Shown here: one piece after another, positions 15,863-25,308 of the stretch
How the letters are laid out: every line of letters starts with the position of its first letter
How positions within the stretch are numbered: the first letter of the stretch is position 1
Assembly: GCF_022568795.1 (NCBI RefSeq)
Contig: NZ_JAKZHU010000001.1
Location: forward strand, 1,984,001 to 2,048,000
Direction: 5' to 3'
DNA: 64,000 nt
Origin: Arsenicicoccus dermatophilus
Lineage (GTDB): Bacteria; Actinomycetota; Actinomycetes; Actinomycetales; Dermatophilaceae
The notes under the pieces: generated by a model
What the model was told of the DNA's origin: nothing
Seen by the model: the letters and a program-made list of their open reading frames with translations, nothing else
The model's database searches: none
Translations under genes and position numbers: made by a program

Positions 15863-16984
15863 TCAGCGACCGACGTTCGCGTCGATCCAGGTGCGCATCT
15901 CGGTCTCGGTGGAGTGCCCGGCGAGGGACTCCCCGACGAACTTCCCGTCCTTCAGCACGGTCATGCTGGGCATGCCCTTCATGGGGATCCCCAGCTTCGC
16001 GAGACCGGCCATGCCCAGCTTCTCCAGGTCGACGTTGGCCAGGGTCCACCGGCCCGCGTCCTTGGCCACCGCCGCGGCGGCCATCTTGCCGTTCTGGCCG
16101 GACAGCATGGGCAGTTGGCCGTCGAGGTGGACCCGAACGACCACCGGACGCTGCTTGGACAGCTCGATGACGGCCTTCCACTCCTCCTCGCTGGCCACGG
16201 TGACGACCGCGCCGTCCGGAGCCGGGGTGGTGGTCGTGGGCTCGGGAGCCGGGGTGGTACCCGTCGGGCCAGGCTTCGTCGGCTCAGGGGCCGGGGTGGT
16301 ACCCGTCGGGCCAGGCTTCGTCGGCTCGGGAGCCGGGGTGGTACCCGTCGGGCCAGGCTTCGTCGGCTCAGGGGCCGGGGTCGTACCCGTCGGGCCAGGC
16401 TTCGTCGGCAGCGGACCCGGTGTCGTCTGGGTGGGGGCCGGGGTCGAGGTCGGGGCCGGGGTCCCGGTGGGGGCGGGGGTGACCGGGCCGTAGGCCTTGA
16501 CCACGCTGTCGATCCAGGTGCGGGTGGTGCTCTCGCCGCCCCACCCGATCATGCGCTTCGGGTTGGTCATCTCGGCGCCCCGACCGTAGGCGATGGCCGT
16601 GGGAAGGCCGGTGATGCCGGTGAACATCTTCTTGCCGGCACCGCCGTCCTTGTCCCTGTCCATGATGGCGAGGACCCAGGAGCCGCCGTCCTTGGCGTTC
16701 ATGGCCCGGATGACGGGGTCGAGCTGCTTGCAGGCACCGCACCAGGAGGGAGCGGTGACCAGGAACACCACGGGCCGGGTGTCGGCCATCTTCTTCACGG
16801 CCTCGAGGTTGCTCATGTTCACCTCCACGACGGAGGACTCGGCCGAGACGGTCGCGAAGACCGAAGTGGTGCGGATGGGGGCGGAGGTAGCGGCAGAGGC
16901 GACACCGGACAGGCCGGTGCTGCCGACTGCGGCCACCAGAGCGCCCGCGGTGAGCGCGCGGGCCGTCGTGCGAGACAGCTTCAT
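15863..16984 (-). CDS. exported protein with two thioredoxin-like domains
   Basis: 373 aa. Signal peptide 1-31 (ALTAGALVAAVGSTGLSGVASA). Domain 1 (about 50-165) is a thioredoxin fold with the redox motif WCGAC (Cys 82 and 85) and a cis-Pro loop GLPTAIAYG. A Pro/Thr-rich linker (167-258) contains four exact-type copies of a 14-residue repeat. Domain 2 (about 258-373) is again thioredoxin-like (PVVVRVHLDG ... KGMPSMTVLKDGKFVGE) but lacks any CxxC. Likely an extracytoplasmic thiol oxidoreductase with a binding-only second domain; the partner is unknown. ATG at 16984 with GAAGGA upstream. It follows the lipoprotein gene by 90 bases. Confidence 0.85.
   Translation of the reverse strand: MKLSRTTARALTAGALVAAVGSTGLSGVASAATSAPIRTTSVFATVSAESSVVEVNMSNLEAVKKMADTRPVVFLVTAPSWCGACKQLDPVIRAMNAKDGGSWVLAIMDRDKDGGAGKKMFTGITGLPTAIAYGRGAEMTNPKRMIGWGGESTTRTWIDSVVKAYGPVTPAPTGTPAPTSTPAPTQTTPGPLPTKPGPTGTTPAPEPTKPGPTGTTPAPEPTKPGPTGTTPAPEPTKPGPTGTTPAPEPTTTTPAPDGAVVTVASEEEWKAVIELSKQRPVVVRVHLDGQLPMLSGQNGKMAAAAVAKDAGRWTLANVDLEKLGMAGLAKLGIPMKGMPSMTVLKDGKFVGESLAGHSTETEMRTWIDANVGR
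16235..16402 (-). repeat. four 42-bp tandem repeats in thioredoxin-like linker
   Basis: Four consecutive 42-bp units coding for KPGPTGTTPAPEPT (residues 195-250). The near-identity of the DNA units points to recent slippage or unequal exchange. Confidence 0.9.
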
Positions 16985-17074
16985 GTGGGTTTCCTTCGGG
17001 GATCGATCGGGCACCGCGACGAGCGCGGCGTCTTGCCTGGAGGGTGGGGCAAGAGTCGGGTGGAGGGCGTTCGG

Positions 17075-17521
17075 TCAGGGGCACATGTGGCGCTGGGAGG
17101 CAGCCACGATGCGCGCTGCGACGGCCGCGGCGCCGGGGGTCTTGTCCGCCTCGAGCTCGCCGCGGACGGCGGAGAGCAGGTCGGAGGCGGGAAGCCCCGC
17201 CAGGTGGGCCGCGCAGGCGGACTTCAGGCTCTTGGTGACGACGTCAGGCTTGAGCGAGGCGCCGCCCGGACCCTTGCGCACCTCGGCGACGGCGTCGTCG
17301 ACCGCGGTGGCCTTGGGCACGAAGGTGTTCATGGCCTCCGGAGCGGCGGCTGACGTCGGCGCCGCCGCCTGGCCGGTGGCGGCGGCATCCGTCGCGGATG
17401 GGGCCGCCACCTGCGAGGTGCTCGCGGCGCTGCCGGTGGTCGTGCTCGTGTCGCCGCCGGAGCAGCCGGCCAGGAGCAGGGCCAGGGTCAGGGGGATGCA
17501 CCAGCGGGTCGGAGCGGTCAT
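17075..17521 (-). CDS. small lipoprotein, DUF732-like
   Basis: 148 aa. Lipobox LLLAGC at about residues 15-20 predicts lipidation and anchoring to the outer face of the membrane. A Thr/Ser/Ala-rich tether (20-65) is followed by a helical domain with two Cys (SACAAHLAG ... RHMCP) and a layout like DUF732 (known mainly from mycobacteria; an inferred match). The two Cys could form a disulfide, and the next gene encodes an exported thioredoxin-like protein, so a redox link is possible. ATG at 17521 has GGAGG 5 nt upstream; a GTG two codons earlier overlaps that site. Confidence 0.75.
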   Translation of the reverse strand: MTAPTRWCIPLTLALLLAGCSGGDTSTTTGSAASTSQVAAPSATDAAATGQAAAPTSAAAPEAMNTFVPKATAVDDAVAEVRKGPGGASLKPDVVTKSLKSACAAHLAGLPASDLLSAVRGELEADKTPGAAAVAARIVAASQRHMCP

Positions 17522-17875
17522 GTCCACCTCCAGGAGAAGTCGTCGTCGTGGCCGACCCTAATCATCGCCCGAACAGCGCAACAGCCCTGCACGAGACGAA
17601 TTCGTGACCAGGGCCAAGGTTCGCCCGTTCAGAAAGCCAAAGACACGAAATGTGATGGCTGGTTGCGACAGTAGCGACAAATCGCCGCGATTCGGGCACG
17701 TTCTGTGATCCCCTGTCCGTAGCCAAACACCACAGCGGCGGGCGACGTCACGGGACGGCGACCTGCCGCCCGCGCATGCCTCCCGGCGCCACCCGGGCTC
17801 GTGGTAGACCCGCTCGCCCCGGAGCCACCCTGATCTCGTCACCGGGTCCAAGGAGACCGCCCCCGTGGCCGATCC
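17522..17875. other. 354-base intergenic region upstream of lipoprotein gene
   Basis: No gene seen. The half next to the lipoprotein (about 17560-17720) is clearly richer in A and T than its surroundings and probably holds the promoter of the lipoprotein-thioredoxin pair, but I could not fix -35/-10 boxes. The other half follows the hisH stop; only a weak GCGGGCG/CGCCCGC pair is visible as a possible terminator. Confidence 0.4.
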
Positions 17876-18523
17876 TCAGCGCAGCGAGCGCACCCAGTTC
17901 TCGACCAGGTGGAGCCCGGCCTCACCCGACTTCTCGGGGTGAAACTGGGTGGCGGACAGCGGCCCGTTCTCCACCGCGGCGACGAACGGCACCCCGTGCT
18001 CGGCCCAGGTGACCTTCGGCGTGACCACCTCGAAGGGACCGTGGGGCTGCAGGGTCCACTCACGGACGGCATACGAGTGGACGAAGTAGAAGCGCTCGTC
18101 CGCCACCCCCGCCAACAGCGCGGTGTCAGCGGGTGCCTGCACCCTCGACCAGCCCATGTGCGGGACGACCGCCGCCGGCAGACGCTCGACCGTGCCGGGC
18201 CACTGGTCGAGCCCCGGGACCGCGCCCTGGGTCGACGGCTCCACCGAGGCCTCGAACATCGCCTGCATGCCGACGCAGATGCCCAGCACCGGGCGGGCCC
18301 CGGCCAGGCGGATGTCGATCAGCCGGTGGCCGTCCACCGCCCGCAGACCACGCAGGCAGGCGTGGAAGTTGCCGACCCCCGGCACGAACAACCCGTCCGC
18401 CTCGAGCACCCGGTGCTCGTCGGCCGTCAGCGTCACTCGAGCACCGACGTGCTCGAGTGCTCGCACCGCCGAGCGGACGTTGCCGCTGCCGTAGTCCAGC
18501 ACCACCACGTCCGGCGCGTTCAC
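17876..18523 (-). CDS. hisH: imidazole glycerol phosphate synthase, glutaminase subunit
   Basis: 215-aa class I glutamine amidotransferase that feeds ammonia to HisF. It shows [10 protein letters not shown], the oxyanion strand [12 protein letters not shown], the nucleophile elbow [11 protein letters not shown] (Cys about 84) and the C-terminal [11 protein letters not shown] with the catalytic His and Glu. GTG at 18523 overlaps the preceding gene stop (GTGA) and has a strong GGAGGAGG. hisF is not in the window. Normal family length. Confidence 0.96.
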   Translation of the reverse strand: MNAPDVVVLDYGSGNVRSAVRALEHVGARVTLTADEHRVLEADGLFVPGVGNFHACLRGLRAVDGHRLIDIRLAGARPVLGICVGMQAMFEASVEPSTQGAVPGLDQWPGTVERLPAAVVPHMGWSRVQAPADTALLAGVADERFYFVHSYAVREWTLQPHGPFEVVTPKVTWAEHGVPFVAAVENGPLSATQFHPEKSGEAGLHLVENWVRSLR

Positions 18524-19134
18524 AGCCCCTCCTCCACCTCGGTGGCGAGCCGATGCTCGTCCGCCACCAGCTTGTCGAATCCCGCCACGGAGGCGTCCGC
18601 GGGGGCCACCAGCTCCGCGCGTGGCAGCGACGCCCCGGACGTGCCGCCGATGATCTCGGCGTGCGGGAGACCGAGGAGCAGGCACAGGTCGGTGAGCATC
18701 TCCTCGGCCGTTCCCCCGGGGTCGGCCAGCAGGTCGCGGATCGCGCCGGGGGCTGCACCGTTGCGCCGGAACCCGGTCACGGCGGCCAGGTCGGACGGGC
18801 GAGCCAGCGGCATGCCAGGGACCCTCGCGGCTCCCACACCAGGCGTCCACTGCACCCACAGCTGGCCGCCGCGCAGCCGTCGACGCCAGCAGGTGATGAC
18901 GGCCCGACCGTCGTGCAGCCACAGCCCGATCGCCGGCCGGAGGGTGACCCGCAAGGGGTGAGCGGCCAGCATCGTGACGCCGCCGGTGTAGGGGGCCATG
19001 GTCCGGCTGTCCCCCGCAGGGACCAGCGTCGTCCACGGCCGGCCGGGCACGACGTAGACCGGAAGCGTCCCGCGACGCACCCAGCGCAGCACCCGGTCGC
19101 GGCGACCACGGACGAGCAGCAGCCCACGATCCAT
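18520..19134 (-). CDS. conserved-type hypothetical between hisB and hisH
   Basis: 204 aa, not recognised. It is basic at the N-terminus ([14 protein letters not shown]), then beta-rich in the middle ([31 protein letters not shown]), then helical ([23 protein letters not shown]). No signal peptide or membrane helix, and no catalytic motif that I know. It is locked into the histidine operon: 5 bases after hisB and overlapping hisH by GTGA. A role in histidine metabolism is only suggested by position. ATG at 19134. Confidence 0.75.
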   Translation of the reverse strand: MDRGLLLVRGRRDRVLRWVRRGTLPVYVVPGRPWTTLVPAGDSRTMAPYTGGVTMLAAHPLRVTLRPAIGLWLHDGRAVITCWRRRLRGGQLWVQWTPGVGAARVPGMPLARPSDLAAVTGFRRNGAAPGAIRDLLADPGGTAEEMLTDLCLLLGLPHAEIIGGTSGASLPRAELVAPADASVAGFDKLVADEHRLATEVEEGL

Positions 19135-19139
19135 GGCGG

Positions 19140-19754
19140 TCAGAGCGCTCCCTTGGCGCTGGGGATGCCCTGGACCCGGGGGTCGAGCGCGCAGGCGGCG
19201 CGCAGGGCCCGGGCGAAGGCCTTGATCTGGGCCTCGACCAGGTGGTGCGGGTCGCGACCGGACAGGACCCGCACGTGCAAGGCGATGTGGGCGTTGTGGG
19301 CGATCGACTCGAAGACATGTCGGGTCAGCGACCCGACGTACTGCCCGCCGATGAGGACATACGCCTGCCCCTCGGGCTCGCCCTCGTGGACGACGTAGGC
19401 CCGGCCCGCCACGTCGACCACGGCCTGGGCCAGAGCCTCGTCGAGCGGAACCATGGCATCGCCGAAGCGGGAGATGCCGCGCTTGTCGCCCAGGGCCTGC
19501 CGGAGCGCCTGCCCGAGGCAGATGGCGACGTCCTCCACGGTGTGGTGGGCGTCCACGTCGATGTCCCCGTCGGCCTGGACCGTGAGGTCCATCAGCGAGT
19601 GCTTGGCGAAGGACTCGAGCATGTGGTCGTAGAACCGGACGCCCGTGGACACCTGGGCTCGGCCCGTGCCGTCCAGGTCGAGGGTGAGCTCGATCCGGGA
19701 CTCGGAGGTGGCGCGGGAGACCGTGGCGGTGCGGTGTGTGGGCCGGTCGGTCAT
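19140..19754 (-). CDS. hisB: imidazoleglycerol-phosphate dehydratase
   Basis: 204 aa, monofunctional IGPD that dehydrates IGP to imidazole-acetol phosphate in a Mn-dependent step. Metal-binding motifs [20 protein letters not shown] and [19 protein letters not shown] are intact, along with GVRFYDHML and [13 protein letters not shown]. Normal length for the actinobacterial enzyme. ATG overlaps the hisC stop (ATGA). Confidence 0.97.
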   Translation of the reverse strand: MTDRPTHRTATVSRATSESRIELTLDLDGTGRAQVSTGVRFYDHMLESFAKHSLMDLTVQADGDIDVDAHHTVEDVAICLGQALRQALGDKRGISRFGDAMVPLDEALAQAVVDVAGRAYVVHEGEPEGQAYVLIGGQYVGSLTRHVFESIAHNAHIALHVRVLSGRDPHHLVEAQIKAFARALRAACALDPRVQGIPSAKGAL

Positions 19755-20896
19755 CGAGGCTCCAGTCGGTGGGTCGGGGCGAGCTCGCGCAGGGCGGTCA
19801 GGAAGCGGTCGGTCTCGGCGGGCGTCCCCGCCGTCACCCGAAGATAGTGGGGAATGCCCACGTCACGGACCAGGACACCCTGGTCGAGCAGGGCCTGCCA
19901 CAACACGTGCGAGTCGGCGACACCCCCGAAGAAGACGAAGTTGGCGTCGCTGGCCACCGGGCTCAGACCCAGGGTCGACAGCTCGGCGACGATGCGGTCG
20001 CGCTGGTCCTTGATCGCCTCGACGGTGGCGAGCATGAGGTCGGCGTGGTCGAGCGCGGCCACCGCGACGGCCTGGGTGACCGAGGACAGGTGATAGGGCA
20101 TGCGCACCAGCCGCAACGCGTCCACCAGGGCGGGGTCGGCCGCGAGGTAGCCGAGGCGACCGCCGGCGAGGGCGAAGGCCTTGCTCAGGGTGCGGGTGAC
20201 GACGAGCCTGGGGCGCCCGGCCAGCAGCGTGAGCGCGGACGGCGTGCCGGGGCGGGCGAACTCGGCGTAGGCCTCGTCCACGATCACCACCGCGTGCGGC
20301 GCGGCGTCGTGCACCGCCTCGACCAGGTCCAGCGACAGCGCCGTGCCCGTGGGGTTGTTGGGCGAGCAGAGGAACACCAGGTGCGGGTCCTGCTCCTGCA
20401 CCTGGGCGACCGCGGACTCGATCGACAGGTCGAAGCGGTGCGCCTCGTCGTGGAAGCCCTCGCCGCGGTAGCCGTGCACGAAGGTCGTGCCCGTGGTCTC
20501 GGTGATGATCGGGTGCATGGAGTAGGCGGGCGTGAAGCCCAGCGCCCGCCGCGTCACCCCGCCGAAGGCCTGGACCAGGTGCAGCAGCACCTCGTTCGAG
20601 CCGTTGCCGGCCCAGACCTGCTCGGGGGCGATGTCGACCCCGCCGGTGCGGGTGAGGTAGCCCGCGAGCCGGTCGCGCAGCTGCGAGAACTCGCGGTCGG
20701 GATAGCGGTTGAGGTGGGGAGCGACCGCGGCCACGGCCTCGGTCGTCGCGGTCACCACGACCGGCGGCAGCGGGTATGACGACTCGTTGGTGTTGAGCTG
20801 GACGGGGACGTCCAGCTGGGGAGCGCCGTAGGCCGTCCGGCCGCGCAGGTCCGGCCGCAGCAGCGCCTCGACCTGGGTAACCGCTCGCGAGGTCAT
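19751..20896 (-). CDS. hisC: histidinol-phosphate aminotransferase
   Basis: 381-aa fold-type I PLP aminotransferase acting after HisB. It shows [13 protein letters not shown], the PLP-binding [11 protein letters not shown], the Asp in [10 protein letters not shown] and the Schiff-base Lys in [20 protein letters not shown] at 20896 overlaps the hisD stop (ATGA) and its own stop overlaps hisB, so hisDCB form a tightly coupled unit. Normal length. Confidence 0.97.
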   Translation of the reverse strand: MTSRAVTQVEALLRPDLRGRTAYGAPQLDVPVQLNTNESSYPLPPVVVTATTEAVAAVAPHLNRYPDREFSQLRDRLAGYLTRTGGVDIAPEQVWAGNGSNEVLLHLVQAFGGVTRRALGFTPAYSMHPIITETTGTTFVHGYRGEGFHDEAHRFDLSIESAVAQVQEQDPHLVFLCSPNNPTGTALSLDLVEAVHDAAPHAVVIVDEAYAEFARPGTPSALTLLAGRPRLVVTRTLSKAFALAGGRLGYLAADPALVDALRLVRMPYHLSSVTQAVAVAALDHADLMLATVEAIKDQRDRIVAELSTLGLSPVASDANFVFFGGVADSHVLWQALLDQGVLVRDVGIPHYLRVTAGTPAETDRFLTALRELAPTHRLEPR

Positions 20897-22266
20897 GCCG
20901 GCTCCCCCGCCGGTCCGGGCTCGGGCACCTCGTCGCCGAAGCGGGCGGTGATCGCCTGGCTGTGTCCGGGCAGGTCCTCGGACTGTGCGAGGGCGACGAC
21001 GTGGTGCGCGACCTCGCGCAGCGCGTCCTGGGAGTAGTCGACGACGTGGATGCCTCGCAGGAAGGACTGCACCGACAGCCCGCTCGCGTAGGCCGCCGAG
21101 CCGCCGGTGGGCAGCACGTGGTTGGACCCGGCGGCGTAGTCGCCGAGCGAGACCGGGGCGTAGGAGCCGACGAAGACGGCCCCGGCGTTGCGGACGCGGG
21201 CGGCGACGGCGGCGGCGTCGCGGGTCTGGATCTCCAGGTGCTCGGCGGCGTAGGCGTCCACGACGCGCAGCCCGGTGTCCAGGTCGTCGACGAGGACGAT
21301 CCCGGACTGGCTGCCGGTGAGGGCGGTGCGGACCCGCTCGGCGTGCTTGGTGTCGGGGACGCGCCGCTCGACGGCCGCGACCACCTGCCGCGCGAGCTCC
21401 GCGGAGTCGGTGACCAGCACGGATCCCGCGAGCGGGTCGTGCTCGGCCTGGCTGATCAGGTCGGCGGCGACGTGCTCGGGGTCGGCGGAGTCGTCGGCGA
21501 GCACGGCGATCTCGGTCGGGCCGGCCTCCGCGTCGATGCCGATGACCCCCTGGAGCAGCCGCTTCGCGGACGCGACGTAGACGTTGCCGGGGCCGGTCAC
21601 CAGGGCGGCGGGCTCGACGGCCTCGGTGTCCAGCGCCTCGTCGGCGGCCGCGCCGTAGGCGAACATCGCGACGGCCTGGGCGCCGCCGACGGCATACACC
21701 TCCTGGACGCCGAGCAGGTGGCAGGCCGCGAGGATGGTGGGGTGCGGCAGCCCCGCGAAGCGGCCGATCCCCTCGCGCTGCGGCGGGCTCGCGACGGCGA
21801 GGGAGCCGACGCCGGCCTCCTGGGCGGGCACGACGTTCATCACCACGGACGAGGGATAGACGGCCAGTCCGCCGGGGACGTAGAGCCCCACCCGCTCGAC
21901 GGGCACCCACCGCTCGGTCACGGTGCCGCCCGGGACGACCTGGACCGTCACGTCCTGCCGCCGCTGGGCCCGGTGGACCAGGCGGGCGCGCTCGATGGCC
22001 ACCTCCAGGGCACGCCGGACGTCGGGGTCGAGCTGCTCGGCCGCGAGGGCCAGCACCTCGACCGGCACCCGCAGGCTCGGGGGACGCACCCCGTCGAGGC
22101 GCTCCCCCAGCTCCAGGAGGGCCGCGGCACCGCGATGCCGCACGTCCTCGCAGATGGGGCGCACCACGTCCAGCGCGGCCTCCACGTCCAGCTCGGCCCG
22201 GGGCAGGGTCTCGCGCAGGGCACGGGCGCTCAGCTCACGCCCCCGCAGGTCCTCGATCGACAGCAT
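20893..22266 (-). CDS. hisD: histidinol dehydrogenase
   Basis: 457 aa; catalyses the last two NAD-dependent steps to L-histidine. Typical blocks include [51 protein letters not shown] (Zn ligands Gln/His) and YAAEHLEI with [10 protein letters not shown]. First gene of the his operon. ATG at 22266 lies 6 nt after TAGACT with no ribosome site, so the transcript is likely leaderless. Confidence 0.97.
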   Translation of the reverse strand: MLSIEDLRGRELSARALRETLPRAELDVEAALDVVRPICEDVRHRGAAALLELGERLDGVRPPSLRVPVEVLALAAEQLDPDVRRALEVAIERARLVHRAQRRQDVTVQVVPGGTVTERWVPVERVGLYVPGGLAVYPSSVVMNVVPAQEAGVGSLAVASPPQREGIGRFAGLPHPTILAACHLLGVQEVYAVGGAQAVAMFAYGAAADEALDTEAVEPAALVTGPGNVYVASAKRLLQGVIGIDAEAGPTEIAVLADDSADPEHVAADLISQAEHDPLAGSVLVTDSAELARQVVAAVERRVPDTKHAERVRTALTGSQSGIVLVDDLDTGLRVVDAYAAEHLEIQTRDAAAVAARVRNAGAVFVGSYAPVSLGDYAAGSNHVLPTGGSAAYASGLSVQSFLRGIHVVDYSQDALREVAHHVVALAQSEDLPGHSQAITARFGDEVPEPGPAGEPA

Positions 22267-22272
22267 GGGCGA

Positions 22273-22278
22273 AGTCTA
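22273..22278 (-). promoter_or_regulatory. -10 box of leaderless hisD operon promoter
   Basis: TAGACT 6 nt before the hisD ATG on the minus strand. No clear -35 hexamer and no his leader peptide, T-box or riboswitch is visible. Confidence 0.5.
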
Positions 22279-22348
22279 GGTCCGACCACCGACAGGCCCC
22301 TGGGTCGTCTCAGCGGCGTCCGACGGTCTGTCGGACCTCTCGGTCACA

Positions 22349-23527
22349 ATGGACCCCATGTCCTCCGTCGCTCCTCCGCCGCCGCCCGGCTGGGCACCCG
22401 GCCCCCCACCACCCCCGGTCGGACCACCCCGGATCCCGGACCTGCCCCCGCGGGCGGTGGACTACCAGCAGGTGCTGCGGGGCCCGCGCCACCGGGAGTG
22501 GCGGCCGCTCGCGTCGCTCGTGGTGATGGTGCTGTCGTTCGTCCTCGTCAACATCGTGGGCTGGGCCGCGGCCCTCGGGGTGGTGGCCGCGACCGGTGGC
22601 GACCCGGAGCGCTGGCTCCAGGACGCGGGATCGATCACCTCCGAGCCGGGGGGCTTCCTGGTCACCAACCTCACGCTGGCGGCGCTGGTGCCGTGCGCGG
22701 CGTTCGCCGTCTGGCTGGGGCACGGGGTCCCCGGGCGCTACCTGTCCTCGGTGACCGGGCGCTTCCGCTGGCGGTGGTTCGCCCGCTGCCTGCTGGTGCT
22801 CGTGCCGCTCTGGGCGCTGTACGTCGGTCTGGGGTCCGCCCTGGACCCGCCGCCGAGCGGACGCCCACAGCAGTGGGTGGTGCTCCTGCTCGTCATGGTG
22901 CTGACCACGCCGTTGCAGTGCGCGGGCGAGGAGTTCGCCTTCCGCGGGTGGATCCTGCAGAGCCTCGGCTCCTGGGCCCGGCACCGTTGGGTCGCTCTGG
23001 TCCTGCCGACCGTCGCCTCGTGCCTGCTCTTCGGTCTCGCCCACGGCAGCAAGGACCCCTGGGTCATGGCCGACCTGTCGATCTTCGCCGTCACCGCCTG
23101 CCTGATGACCTGGCGGACCGGGGGCCTGGAGGCGGCCATTGCGCTGCACTGCGCCAACAACATGCTGGTCATGGGGATCTCGCTGGTGCTCGGCGGCTTC
23201 GACGAGGGCTTCATCGACCAGGGCACGACGAGCTCTCCGGCCGCGCTGGTCCCCTCGCTGGTGATGATGCCGATCGCCTACGCCCTCGTCGCCTGGCAGG
23301 CGCGACGGGCGGGCATCGTGAGTCGCACCGAGCCGCAGATCCCCCCGCCGCCCGTCGTCTGGCTGCCGGCCACGACGCCCGTGACGACGGCGCCTGCACC
23401 CACCTCGCCCGGGGTCGTGCCCTCGCGGGGCGACGTGCCCCCGCAGGGGACGACTCCTCCGCCGCCGTCCGGCCCGCCCGCTCCCCCTGCAGGGCCGGGC
23501 CGGACGACGGGAACCGGGTGGGACTGA
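22349..23527 (+). CDS. CPBP-family intramembrane metalloprotease
   Basis: 392-aa membrane protein. A Pro-rich cytosolic N-tail (1-45) precedes about eight hydrophobic segments (50-310). The Abi/CPBP signature is present: the glutamate pair and Arg in CAGEEFAFRGWIL, then FGLAHGS and a final LHCANNMLVMG with the metal-binding His. These are related to Rce1 CAAX proteases; bacterial members have varied or unknown roles. The C-terminal 75 residues are Pro/Thr-rich and probably disordered. ATG at 22349, or 22358 as an alternative. Divergent from hisD, with 82 bases between. Confidence 0.87.
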   Translation: MDPMSSVAPPPPPGWAPGPPPPPVGPPRIPDLPPRAVDYQQVLRGPRHREWRPLASLVVMVLSFVLVNIVGWAAALGVVAATGGDPERWLQDAGSITSEPGGFLVTNLTLAALVPCAAFAVWLGHGVPGRYLSSVTGRFRWRWFARCLLVLVPLWALYVGLGSALDPPPSGRPQQWVVLLLVMVLTTPLQCAGEEFAFRGWILQSLGSWARHRWVALVLPTVASCLLFGLAHGSKDPWVMADLSIFAVTACLMTWRTGGLEAAIALHCANNMLVMGISLVLGGFDEGFIDQGTTSSPAALVPSLVMMPIAYALVAWQARRAGIVSRTEPQIPPPPVVWLPATTPVTTAPAPTSPGVVPSRGDVPPQGTTPPPPSGPPAPPAGPGRTTGTGWD

Positions 23528-23538
23528 GCCCCACCCGG
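23514..23538. terminator. bidirectional stem-loop at convergent gene ends
   Basis: 9-bp perfect stem (23514-23522 with 23530-23538), 7-nt loop. It overlaps the CPBP stop and lies beside the M14 peptidase stop. Confidence 0.55.
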
Positions 23539-23540
23539 GT

Positions 23541-24335
23541 CTAGCGGGTGCCCCCGATCGCTCGGAGCACCCCGTCGCAGGCGCGCGCGAGCTGTGCGCG
23601 CGTCGGCGAGCGACCCCACTCCACGGTGATCGCCGCGCCGCGGTGCCGGGCGTTGAACCACTGCGTCATCGTGCCGTGGCAACCACCCGAGCAGGCGAAG
23701 GACTTCGTGGCCAGCCCCAGCTGACGGGACAGGCGGGCGGCCAGGGCCCGGTCCTTGAGGGCATAGGTGTCCACGCCGTCGAAGGGCTGGTGCAGGCTGA
23801 CGACGTGGCGCGGGTCGGTGCGGTCCAGGAAGGCCATCAGCGCGCGGGTCTCCGGCTCGGACGCCGGCCCGCGACCCGCCCGCGGCACCCGGGAGCTCCA
23901 GGCCGTCGGGAAGTTGCGGTTGAGGTCGACGCCGGCGGCGTTGTAGCGCGAACTCCGGGCCCAGCCGTCAGGGTTGACGTACTCCACGACCCACAGGTCC
24001 ACGCCCCTGACCGGGCGACCGGTGCGCAGGCCGTTCACGACCCAGTGGTTCAGCCGCTCGTTGCCGTGCATCGTGGCGATCACGGCGACCACGGGCTTGC
24101 CGGGCTCCCCCAGCCGGTAGGCATGGATGGGGCGGCCCCGGCGGGTGCGGCCGATGACGCGGGTCTCGCGGACCGGGCCGGCGACCGCCGCGAGGGCGGG
24201 CGTGGCCCCCGCCTGCCGGGCGGCCGCCTCCGGGGCGACGGCTCGCCGGGCAGGGCTGCCGGACGCCGTGGCCGTGGCGGGGAGGGCCACGGCCACGGCC
24301 ACGGCGGCAGCGATGGTGCGGGCGACGAAGGACAT
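23541..24335 (-). CDS. secreted M14-family zinc carboxypeptidase
   Basis: 264 aa. Signal peptide 1-26 (TIAAAVAVAVALPATATASG). The mature part carries Zn ligands in ATMHGNERLNHW (HxxE), a substrate-binding DLNRNFP and SLHQPFDG with the third Zn-ligand His, and the general-base Glu in AITVEWGR. This layout matches MpaA/DUF2817-like amidases that cleave murein peptides (family knowledge), so a cell-wall peptide substrate is likely but not proven. Two Cys (FACSGGCHG) may form a disulfide. ATG at 24335 with GGAGGGG upstream. Confidence 0.87.
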   Translation of the reverse strand: MSFVARTIAAAVAVAVALPATATASGSPARRAVAPEAAARQAGATPALAAVAGPVRETRVIGRTRRGRPIHAYRLGEPGKPVVAVIATMHGNERLNHWVVNGLRTGRPVRGVDLWVVEYVNPDGWARSSRYNAAGVDLNRNFPTAWSSRVPRAGRGPASEPETRALMAFLDRTDPRHVVSLHQPFDGVDTYALKDRALAARLSRQLGLATKSFACSGGCHGTMTQWFNARHRGAAITVEWGRSPTRAQLARACDGVLRAIGGTR

Positions 24336-24354
24336 GCACCCCTCCAGGGACGAT

Positions 24355-24373
24355 CGGTGACAGGTAGTCACCG
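24355..24373. promoter_or_regulatory. 7-bp dyad between M14 peptidase and FetB-like gene
   Basis: CGGTGAC-AGGTA-GTCACCG, perfect, in the 119-base divergent region and about 20 nt before the peptidase start. It looks like an operator; the regulator is unknown. Confidence 0.4.
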
Positions 24374-24454
24374 CATTGCGACCATCATTGATCGGAGAGT
24401 GATGGAAGGACAGGTCTGGCGCCCCGTGCCACCCGAACGCACCACCGTGGTCTG

Positions 24455-25243
24455 ATGGAGCCCGTGACCACCGGCTCCTCCCTCGTCTCCGTCGCCACGA
24501 CCGCCGACGTCGTCCGGCTGGTGGCGGTCGTCCTGATCCTCTCCCTCGCCGCGGCCGCGGTCCACCACTGGGGACGCCTCGGCCACACGGGCGCCACCGT
24601 CACCGCGGCCGCCCGGGCCACCCTCCAGCTGGCGGTCGTCGGGATGCTGATCGCCGCGGTGCTGCGCTCGTGGTGGCTGACCCTGGCCTTCATCGTCCTC
24701 ATGCTCGGTGTGGCCTCGCTGACCGCCGGCAGGCGCGTCGTACCGGACGGGGGCACCTGGTGGACCGTGCTGCCGGTCTGCGCGGGAGCCGTCCCGGTCG
24801 GTATGGCGCTCGCGGCGTCCGGCCTGGTCCCCCTGCGCCCCATCGCGGTCGTGCCGATCCTCGGCATCCTCATCGGCAACGCGATGACCGCGACCACCCT
24901 GGCCGGCAAGCGCACCCTGGACGCGCTGCGGCAACGGCACGGCGAGTTCGAGGCGGCCCTGTCGCTGGGGCTGCTCGACCGGGACGCCGCGCTGCTGGTC
25001 GGCCGCGACGACGCCGCGCTCGCCCTGGTCCCGGGGTTGGACCAGACCCGCACCGTCGGGCTGGTGACGCTGCCGGGCGCCTTCGTCGGCACCCTCCTCG
25101 GCGGCGCGTCCCCGCTCGAGGCGGCCGCGGTGCAGCTCGTCGTCCTCGCGGCCCTGCTCCTCGTCCAGGCGCTCGCCGTCGTCGTGACGGTCGAGCTCGT
25201 GGCCCGGGGGCGGGTCGGCGACCACGGCCGACGGGCGGCGTGA
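24455..25243 (+). CDS. FetB/UPF0014-family ABC permease
   Basis: 262 aa with about seven membrane segments. Family blocks: HHWGRLGHTG, AARATLQLAVVG, the very typical PILGILIGNAMTATTLAGKR, and VTLPGAFVGTLLGGASPLEAA. The E. coli relative FetB works with the ATPase FetA in iron export under peroxide stress. No ATPase gene adjoins this one, so the partner is elsewhere or the protein acts differently. ATG at 24455, with no clear ribosome site. Confidence 0.85.
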   Translation: MEPVTTGSSLVSVATTADVVRLVAVVLILSLAAAAVHHWGRLGHTGATVTAAARATLQLAVVGMLIAAVLRSWWLTLAFIVLMLGVASLTAGRRVVPDGGTWWTVLPVCAGAVPVGMALAASGLVPLRPIAVVPILGILIGNAMTATTLAGKRTLDALRQRHGEFEAALSLGLLDRDAALLVGRDDAALALVPGLDQTRTVGLVTLPGAFVGTLLGGASPLEAAAVQLVVLAALLLVQALAVVVTVELVARGRVGDHGRRAA

Positions 25244-25277
25244 GTCACCAGCCGATCTCGACGGTCCCCCGACCTGC

Positions 25278-25308
25278 CCCTCCGGCCGCTCAGCCCTCGG
25301 CCGGAGGG
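25278..25308. terminator. bidirectional stem-loop after fetB-like and RHH genes
   Basis: 11-bp perfect stem (25278-25288 with 25298-25308), 9-nt loop. It overlaps the last codons of the ribbon-helix-helix gene and follows the FetB-like stop by 35 bases. Confidence 0.6.

Noticed and set aside
20893-22348. Histidine leader peptide, T-box or riboswitch ahead of hisD
   Set aside because: Only 82 bases separate hisD from the divergent gene, and the -10 box lies 6 nt before the start, leaving no room for a leader.
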